64,000 bases of DNA, taken from contig NZ_CP006704.1 in NCBI RefSeq assembly GCF_000739375.1, positions 1,922,001 to 1,986,000 of the forward strand, written 5' to 3'. The position numbers and the translations under genes are program-made. This DNA comes from Comamonas testosteroni TK102. Its GTDB lineage: Bacteria; Pseudomonadota; Gammaproteobacteria; Burkholderiales; Burkholderiaceae_C. The stretch's first letter is position 1. Every line of letters begins with the position of its first letter. This document shows positions 58,871 to 64,000 of the stretch, in pieces. Below the pieces are notes generated by a model. It searched no databases. It had not been told where the DNA came from and saw nothing but the letters and a program-made list of their open reading frames with translations.

Positions 58871-59353
58871 TTATTCGGTGACGGTGATGCGCCCCGTCAT
58901 GCCAGCCTGGTAGTGGCCGGCGATCAGGCACGCGAAGTCGAAATCGCCTGCGCGGTTGAAGCTCCACACCATGTCTTCGGTCTGGCCTGCGGCGACATGG
59001 GCCATATAGGGTTCGGCATGCTCCATGCCGGGGTACTTGAGCATCATCCGCGCGTGCTCATCAAGCGATGCCCGGGTGCCCAGCACCATCTCGTGCATGA
59101 GATGGCCTTTGTTGACCACGCGCAGGCGCAGGGTCTCGCCCTTTTTCACGCTGAAATGACTGGGGCTGAAGCGCATGTCATCCGTCATCTGGATGGTGAT
59201 GGTGCGCCGGACCTCCCTGGCCTCGGCGGCAATGCCCCAGGGCTTTTGTTCCTTGATCACGGGACCGCTGGCATGGGCATTGTTTCCATGCGCAAAACTT
59301 GCACTGACGCTTGCTGCCAAAGCACAGGCAGCTATGAAATGAATAGTCTTCAT
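58871..59353 (-). CDS. Cupredoxin-domain copper protein, 160 aa
   Basis: After a signal peptide (MKTIHFIAACALAASVSASF) comes a plastocyanin/azurin-like domain: FSPSHFSVKKGETLRLRVVN, KGHLMHEMVL and the Cys-His-Met loop FACLIAGHYQAGMTG. These give type-1 copper ligands His, Cys, His, Met. It is likely an electron or copper carrier working with the multicopper oxidase, 15 bases upstream. Confidence 0.9.
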   Translation of the reverse strand: MKTIHFIAACALAASVSASFAHGNNAHASGPVIKEQKPWGIAAEAREVRRTITIQMTDDMRFSPSHFSVKKGETLRLRVVNKGHLMHEMVLGTRASLDEHARMMLKYPGMEHAEPYMAHVAAGQTEDMVWSFNRAGDFDFACLIAGHYQAGMTGRITVTE

Positions 59354-59368
59354 GGGAGTCTCCTGGCA

Positions 59369-60775
59369 TCAGTGCTGGGGGTGAGCGCCTGTGGCGGGGC
59401 CGGTCTCGGGTTTGCGTACGGTGGCGGCACCGGGAGCGGTGCCGGGTGTGCTCTGGCGGGGAGCCTTGGCATCGAAAGGTGCGCCCTGCCATTCATAGGC
59501 CCGGGTTCCTTTGGGCTGCTGGTACCAGCCGGGGTCCTTGTAGTCGTTGGCACCCAGGTTTTTGCGTACCTTGAAGCTGGTGAACATGCCTCCCATCTCG
59601 ATAGGACCGTAGGGGCCCTGGCCCGTCATCATGGGGAAGGTGTTATCGGGCAGAGGCATTTCCATGGTGCCCATATCGCCCATGCCGCGCTCGCCCATCA
59701 GCATGTAGTCGGGCACGATCTTCTGGATCTTGCCCACCAGGCCGCGGTGGTCCACGCCGATCATGGTGGGTACGTCGTGACCCATGGCGCCCATGGTGTG
59801 GTGGCTCTTGTGGCAGTGGAAAGCCCAGTCGCCGGGTTCGTCGGCAATGAATTCCACCTGGCGCATCTGGCCCACGGCCACATCAGTGGTCACTTCGGGC
59901 CAGCGGGCGGACTTTGGCACGGGGCCGCCGTCGGTGCCCGTGACCTCGAACTCATGGCCGTGGATATGGATGGGGTGGTTGGTCATGGTCAGATTGCCCA
60001 CGCGGATGCGCACCTTGTCGCCCTGACGAGCCACCAGCGGGCTGATGGCGGGGAAGGCGCGGCTGTTGAAGGTCCAGATATTGAAGTCCGTCATCTCGTT
60101 GATGCGCGGCGTCATGGTGCCGGGCTCGACCGCATAGGCGCTGAGCAGGAAGGCATAGTCGCGCTGCACCTTGTCGATCAGCGGGTGGGCTGTCTTGGGG
60201 TGGGTGATCCACAAGCCCATCATGCCCATGGCCATCTGCACCATCTCGTCCGAATGCGGGTGGTACATGAAGGTGCCGGGGCGGCGCGCCTCGAACTCAT
60301 AGACGAAGGTCTTGCCCGGCGGGATGTGGGGCTGGTTCAGACCGCCCACACCGTCCATGCCATTGGGCAGACGCTGGCCATGCCAGTGGATGGTGGTGCT
60401 CTCGGGCAGGCGGTTGGTGACGAAGATGCGCACCTTGTCGCCTTCCACCACTTCGATCGTGGGGCCCGGCGACTGGCCGTTGTAGCCCCACATATTGACG
60501 AAAAATCCGGGCGCCACCTCGCGCACCACGGGCTCGGCCACGAGGTGGAACTCCTTGACGCCCGTATTCATGCGCCAGGGCGTGGTCCAGCCGTTGAGCG
60601 TGACCACCGGTTGGTAGGGGCGACCGTTGGGCGGCGTCAAAGGCGCAGCCGTGTCGGCGCTGCCTTGCATGACGGGCTCGGGCAGGGCCGCCATGGCAAC
60701 CCGGCTGACGGCCATTGAGGTGGTGGCAGCAGCCACTGCAGTGGCCGCGCCAGTGAAAAAGGATCGGCGTTGCAT
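59369..60775 (-). CDS. Multicopper oxidase (copper resistance, CopA/CumA-like), 468 aa
   Basis: The N-terminus MQRRSFFTGAATAVAAATTS is a Tat signal. Copper sites are visible in order: TIHWHGQRLPNGMDG, MYHPHSDEM, MTNHPIHIHGHEFEV and FHCHKSHHTMGAMG (the HCHxxxH trinuclear and type-1 site). It should oxidise Cu(I) in the periplasm. The start is two bases after the outer-membrane protein stop, so the two are co-translated. The cluster order supports copper detoxification. Confidence 0.92.
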   Translation of the reverse strand: MQRRSFFTGAATAVAAATTSMAVSRVAMAALPEPVMQGSADTAAPLTPPNGRPYQPVVTLNGWTTPWRMNTGVKEFHLVAEPVVREVAPGFFVNMWGYNGQSPGPTIEVVEGDKVRIFVTNRLPESTTIHWHGQRLPNGMDGVGGLNQPHIPPGKTFVYEFEARRPGTFMYHPHSDEMVQMAMGMMGLWITHPKTAHPLIDKVQRDYAFLLSAYAVEPGTMTPRINEMTDFNIWTFNSRAFPAISPLVARQGDKVRIRVGNLTMTNHPIHIHGHEFEVTGTDGGPVPKSARWPEVTTDVAVGQMRQVEFIADEPGDWAFHCHKSHHTMGAMGHDVPTMIGVDHRGLVGKIQKIVPDYMLMGERGMGDMGTMEMPLPDNTFPMMTGQGPYGPIEMGGMFTSFKVRKNLGANDYKDPGWYQQPKGTRAYEWQGAPFDAKAPRQSTPGTAPGAATVRKPETGPATGAHPQH

Positions 60776-60776
60776 A

Positions 60777-62222
60777 TCAGTGACCTGCTTCGGCTTGTGC
60801 AGCGGGCGCTGCGGTGGTGTTGACGGTGGGGGAGGTTCCTGGCGATGTGCCGGTCAGGGCCAGGCGCAGATCGGTCTCGGCCAGCCAGAAGTCGCGCTGT
60901 GCCTCGGTGGCGGTCACCACCGCTTGCGTGGTGCTGCGGGCCTGGGCCAGCAGCTGCCACACACTCATGAACATGCCGTTGTAGCGGTAGACGGTTTCTT
61001 CCTGCATCAGCTTGGCCAAGGGCAGAACCTCGGCCTGCTGCTGCTGGGCCAGGTCGTAAGCCGTGCGGTAGGCCAGCCAGTTGCTGCGGGCTTCGCTGCG
61101 TGCACGTATGGCGTTGTCGCGCAGCAGCGCTGCGCTGCGCAGCACCTGGTTGCGCGCCATGCCGCGCGCGGCAAAACCCCAGTCAAACAGCGGCAGCGGT
61201 ACGTCGAACTCCCAGCCCTGGGTCTTGTCGCTGTGGCCCCCTGTTTCCCCGTTCACGCGTTCGGTGGTCGTGTTGTTGCTGTAGCTGGCGCCGATATCGC
61301 CAAAGATGGTGCCCACCGTGGCCCAGCCCTGGCGGCCGGCGGTTACATCCAGGTCGCGGCGCAGCGCGCCCAGATCCAGCCGCTGGCGCAGCGCCGTGGC
61401 CTCTGCGTCATCGCCGCCACGCAATTCGGCTATTTTCGGCAGGGCGGGCAGCTGGGCGGGCAGCTTGTAGGCCAGTTGCTGCCCCCACAGGCCCATGCGG
61501 CGGGCCAGTTGCTCGCGTTCCAGCTGGGCGTTCAGACGCGCGCGTGCCAGCTGGGCCGAGGCCTGCTGCTGCTGGGCCAGCTCTCTGGCCTGGTCCATCT
61601 TGCTGAAGTTGCCGACCTGGGCCATGCGGCGTGCCAGCTCGCCGCCCAGGGCTGCGGCCTCATGCATGCGCTCGTTGGCGGCCAGAGCCTGCTCGGCGGC
61701 CACGGCGCGCAGCCACGCGCGACGTGTGTCGGAGGCCAGCAGCAGCACCTGCTGGGCGGCCGTCAGCGTGGCCTGCTCCATCTGCCAGCCCTGCCAGCGG
61801 CTGCGCCAGGGCAGGGTGATGAGCTGCACCAGGCCAAAGCTGAGCTGGCGCTCGATCTCGCGCTCGTGGCCGTTGCGAAAGCGGCCGAAGGTAAAGCTGG
61901 GGTTGGGCAGGGTCAGGACCTGCACACGCTGCGCGTCGGCAATGCCGAGCTGCGCCAGTTGGGCCTGCAGACCGGGGTTGTTGAGCAGGGCGATGCGCAC
62001 GGCGGTGTCGGCATCGACAGGGGTTTTGAGCCAGTCGGCAATCTGGGTCTGCGCATCCTGCAGGGCCTGGGCGTCCGGCGACGGCAGCTGTGCGCCAGCA
62101 GGCAGCCTGCCTTCGGTATGTCTGGCCACGTCGCCGCGAAGTCCGTCGGGCGAGATGCTGGCGCAGCCGGCCAGCACCAGTGCAGCGAGCAATGGCGCGG
62201 CTTTGAATGCAAGGCGCTTCAT
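60777..62222 (-). CDS. TolC/CusC-type outer-membrane efflux lipoprotein, 481 aa
   Basis: The start at 62222 gives MKRLAFKAAPLLAALVLAGC with lipobox LAGC (Cys20). Two outer-membrane efflux domains follow: ALLNNPGLQAQLAQLGIADA, LPNPSFTFGRFRNGHEREIE, QLSFGLVQLITLPWRSR and, in the second half, FDVPLPLFDWGFAARGMARN with EEVYRYNGM-like tail (EETVYRYNGMFMSVWQLLAQ). Long helical stretches match the TolC barrel. It overlaps the 62219 gene by four bases (ATGA). No CusA/CusB pump is present in the window. Confidence 0.88.
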   Translation of the reverse strand: MKRLAFKAAPLLAALVLAGCASISPDGLRGDVARHTEGRLPAGAQLPSPDAQALQDAQTQIADWLKTPVDADTAVRIALLNNPGLQAQLAQLGIADAQRVQVLTLPNPSFTFGRFRNGHEREIERQLSFGLVQLITLPWRSRWQGWQMEQATLTAAQQVLLLASDTRRAWLRAVAAEQALAANERMHEAAALGGELARRMAQVGNFSKMDQARELAQQQQASAQLARARLNAQLEREQLARRMGLWGQQLAYKLPAQLPALPKIAELRGGDDAEATALRQRLDLGALRRDLDVTAGRQGWATVGTIFGDIGASYSNNTTTERVNGETGGHSDKTQGWEFDVPLPLFDWGFAARGMARNQVLRSAALLRDNAIRARSEARSNWLAYRTAYDLAQQQQAEVLPLAKLMQEETVYRYNGMFMSVWQLLAQARSTTQAVVTATEAQRDFWLAETDLRLALTGTSPGTSPTVNTTAAPAAQAEAGH

Positions 62223-62578
62223 GGCTGGCCTCCGTGATGGTGCTGATGTGCGGATGTAGCGCTGTCCGGGGCTGGGCCGGAGGCATTGTCCTGGGATTTT
62301 TCCCACCTGAGCACATCGCCATGGCCGCGCGGGAACTCGCTTACCGCGGCATTGGCGGCCTTCCAGTCACCAGGCTGGGCGACGATGGCCGCGCTGGCGG
62401 CAAGCCGCTGGTGCTGCAGCGCCAGCGTGGGCGCTGCTGGGTTGAAAACGCTGTGACTGCTGGCCGGGGACTGGGCGACCGGGAGAGTCGGCGCAGACGG
62501 CTGGGCCAGGACTGGCGGGCTGACGCCGGCCATCAGCAAAGCCATGGCTGTCAAAGAAAGAGGATGCGCTTGGCGCAT
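62219..62578 (-). CDS. Small secreted protein of the copper cluster, 119 aa
   Basis: A signal peptide (MRQAHPLSLTAMALLMAGVS) leads to a low-complexity Ala/Pro/Ser/Gln region and a His-rich end (SAHQHHHGGQP). It shows no recognised domain, but the His-rich tail could bind copper. Its stop overlaps the outer-membrane protein start. It appears to be a copper-cluster accessory. Confidence 0.72.
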   Translation of the reverse strand: MRQAHPLSLTAMALLMAGVSPPVLAQPSAPTLPVAQSPASSHSVFNPAAPTLALQHQRLAASAAIVAQPGDWKAANAAVSEFPRGHGDVLRWEKSQDNASGPAPDSATSAHQHHHGGQP

Positions 62579-62693
62579 AGAGGATTCCTGTCGTCTAAAA
62601 CCGGGAGAAGGTCCGCAGTTATGAGCGTTTGACGGCTCGAAACTAGACAGCTAGCACGGTGGCTGCCATCAAAATGCGGACGCACCTAGGGCG

Positions 62694-63155
62694 TCAGAGC
62701 GCAGAAATCGGTGGTTTGACGAGGTCGGCAGGCACTGCGCTGGCAAAGCGCGCTGCACCATGGGTCGGCTGGGCGGCCAGCGGGATGCTGGAGTGAAGCG
62801 TCAGCAACTCGGGGTTGGCCAGCGTCGAGTGGCAGATGCCGCAGGCCGTGCAATGGCCTTCATGCTGGTGGCAGTCGCTGTCGGCGGCCTTGGCGCTGCA
62901 GCTGACGGCCCCTGCAGGGCCTGCCTTGTGGGACGCGGCCATGTGGTGATGCGGCTGTACGTCGGCCGCGAGGCTTGCATGCGCATGGTGCACAGCGGCT
63001 GCCATGGCGGCCACTTCGTCCAGGCTTTGCGTCTGAACAAGCGCATGTCCCATGTGATGGGACTGGTCGGTGCTCTGCTCCATGGCCATGGCATCGCCTG
63101 CCAGGCCGCGCAGGGCCAGCAGCAAAACCAGGAACAAGGAGAAAAAGCGACGCAT
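62694..63155 (-). CDS. DUF2946-like His/Cys-rich secreted protein, 153 aa
   Basis: The signal MRRFFSLFLVLLLALRGLAG is followed by a Met/His-rich stretch and CSAKAADSDCHQHEGHCTAC with GICHSTLAN. Its pattern resembles DUF2946-type metal-associated proteins. It is the first visible gene of the minus-strand copper run, 115 bases before the next. Likely binds metal; unproven. Confidence 0.7.
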   Translation of the reverse strand: MRRFFSLFLVLLLALRGLAGDAMAMEQSTDQSHHMGHALVQTQSLDEVAAMAAAVHHAHASLAADVQPHHHMAASHKAGPAGAVSCSAKAADSDCHQHEGHCTACGICHSTLANPELLTLHSSIPLAAQPTHGAARFASAVPADLVKPPISAL

Positions 63156-63259
63156 GGGCTGAATGATAGCGAAGGGCGGGGTTTAGTTCCCCGCCCGGTG
63201 CAGTAAATCGTAAATTAGATAGCTGCTTGCGCTTGCCCATCAAGGGCTAAGATCGAATT

Positions 63260-64000
63260 TCATTCATTTTCAGGCTTGTTACCCCAATGGCGCAGGCGCA
63301 GGCCGTTGGCGACCACCAACAGGCTCACGCCCATATCGGCCAGCACGGCCAGCCACATGCTGGCATTGCCGCTGACGGCCAGAACGAAGAAGGCCAGCTT
63401 GATGCCCAGGGCCAGGCTGATGTTCTGCCAGAGCACGCTGTGCGCGCGCTGCGAGAGATCGACCACCTCGGGAATGCGGCGCAGGTCGTCGTTCATGAGC
63501 ACCACATCGGCGGTCTCCATGGCCATGTCGGTGGCGTGCATACCGCCCATGGCAAAGCCTATGTCGGCCTGGGCCAGCGCCGGCGCGTCGTTGATGCCGT
63601 CGCCTGTCATGGCCGTGGGGCCGATGTCGCGCTGCAACTCGCTCAGGGTCTTGAGCTTGTCCTCGGGCAACATATTGCCGCGTGCATCGCTGATGCCTGC
63701 TTCCGCAGCCACCGTGCGCACGGTGGCGCTGTTGTCGCCGCTGAGCACAATGGGCTTGACGCCTAGCTCCTGCAACCGGGCCACGGCCGCCTTGGCCTGG
63801 GGACGCAGCGGGTCGGCCACGGCAAACAGCGCCTGCACACCCTGCTCATTGGCCAGCAGGGTGACGGTGCGGCCCTGTTGCTCCTGCAGCATCAGCGCAG
63901 CCTGGAGTTCGGCACTGTCCCAGCCTTGCTCGCCTACCCAGCGCAGATTGGCCAGCGTCCAGCGTTCACCGCCGATCTGTGCCTGCACGCCGCGGCCGGG
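63260..64000 (-). CDS. P1B-type metal-transporting ATPase, C-terminal part (N-terminus beyond window)
   Basis: The frame is open to the right edge; about 246 residues are visible. It shows the end of the nucleotide-binding domain (RTVTLLANEQG, LRPQAKAAVARLQELG, PIVLSGDN), AMTGDGINDAPALAQADIGF and the final helices (NISLALGIKLAFFVLAVSGN, MWLAVLADMGVSLLVVANGL). The last helix pattern with Ala-Asp-Met-Gly is that of zinc/cadmium/lead exporters (ZntA/CadA) rather than copper exporters. The DKTGT phosphorylation site and metal-binding domains lie outside the window. Confidence 0.88.
   Translation of the reverse strand, partial: PGRGVQAQIGGERWTLANLRWVGEQGWDSAELQAALMLQEQQGRTVTLLANEQGVQALFAVADPLRPQAKAAVARLQELGVKPIVLSGDNSATVRTVAAEAGISDARGNMLPEDKLKTLSELQRDIGPTAMTGDGINDAPALAQADIGFAMGGMHATDMAMETADVVLMNDDLRRIPEVVDLSQRAHSVLWQNISLALGIKLAFFVLAVSGNASMWLAVLADMGVSLLVVANGLRLRHWGNKPENE

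Noticed and set aside
58637..60718. 693-codon open frame on the plus strand, antisense to the cupredoxin and multicopper oxidase genes
   Set aside because: It mirrors high-GC coding sequence on the other strand, is His/Gly-rich without motifs, and the minus-strand genes have full copper-ligand signatures.
1..64000. CRISPR array or insertion sequence
   Set aside because: No regularly spaced repeats of 23-40 bases and no transposase signature (DDE or HUH with inverted ends) were seen in the window.
63260..64000. Partial P-type ATPase as copper exporter CopA
   Set aside because: The last helices resemble zinc/cadmium exporters; the metal-binding CPx region that would decide is outside the window.

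Overview
The window looks like a chromosomal segment of a high-GC betaproteobacterium of the Comamonadaceae, most likely Comamonas or a close relative. The basis is inference: codon use, the mix of RhlE, EttA, DUF1631, tandem MetQ-like proteins and a copper-oxidase cluster, and GCCCGC/GCGGGC-type terminators. No rRNA operon and no CRISPR array is present; there are two tRNA genes.

Region by region: (1) 1-1775 holds two lipoprotein genes that look like host genes. (2) 1951-11966 is mobile-element DNA: an XRE regulator; four same-strand genes known from integrative elements (RDF-like metal-binding protein, YqaJ-type recombinase, DUF932, a glycine-zipper zinc protein); an AlpA-type regulator; a replication pair (YagK/YfjJ-like protein and a DUF3987 primase-helicase); an orphan; and an HNH protein. 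(3) 12590-13628 holds fused remnants of two DNA-repair genes, the exonuclease end of DNA polymerase II and a shard of an SRAP (YedK/HMCES) gene, marking a rearranged border. (4) 13657-27671 is a two-part defence island on the minus strand: a Wadjet-like condensin operon in the unusual order C-B-A-D with a short JetD, then a six-gene run encoding a sigma-like factor, a small regulator-like protein, an ImmA/IrrE-UvrD fusion helicase, a three-repeat multiubiquitin protein, a ThiF/E1 enzyme and a DUF6527 protein. (5) 28141-29619 is the island end: terminator, phased direct repeats, a full-length tyrosine integrase with two in-frame stops, and an excisionase with two +1 homopolymer shifts. If real, these lesions leave the island unable to move itself.

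(6) 29836-43445 is ordinary accessory and chromosomal DNA: an EAL phosphodiesterase, a broken rdgC, small lipoproteins that share one promoter-like module, a paralogous pair of secreted proteins, GNAT, HxlR with a broken GST, a Rap1a-domain protein, and an arsR-arsB-arsC-arsH operon with an ArsR-type operator. (7) 43505-43980 carries tRNA-Pro(TGG), a tRNA-like shard, tRNA-Arg(TCT) and a perfect 48-bp palindrome. (8) 44038-57912 is core-like: an M14 peptidase relative that lacks zinc ligands, rhlE, ettA, a DUF1631 gene broken at a run of nine G, a P1/NylC-type peptidase, two tandem MetQ-like proteins, an LRR-kinase, a SUKH-like protein and an ankyrin protein. (9) 57970-64000 is a copper/heavy-metal cluster: CusF-like, DUF411, cupredoxin, multicopper oxidase, TolC-type outer-membrane lipoprotein, two small secreted proteins and the end of a P-type ATPase.

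The most interesting material is the 14-kb defence island, above all the multiubiquitin operon that joins ubiquitin-like conjugation genes to a metallopeptidase-helicase and a sigma-like regulator. All names come from reading motifs and gene order; no database search was run.
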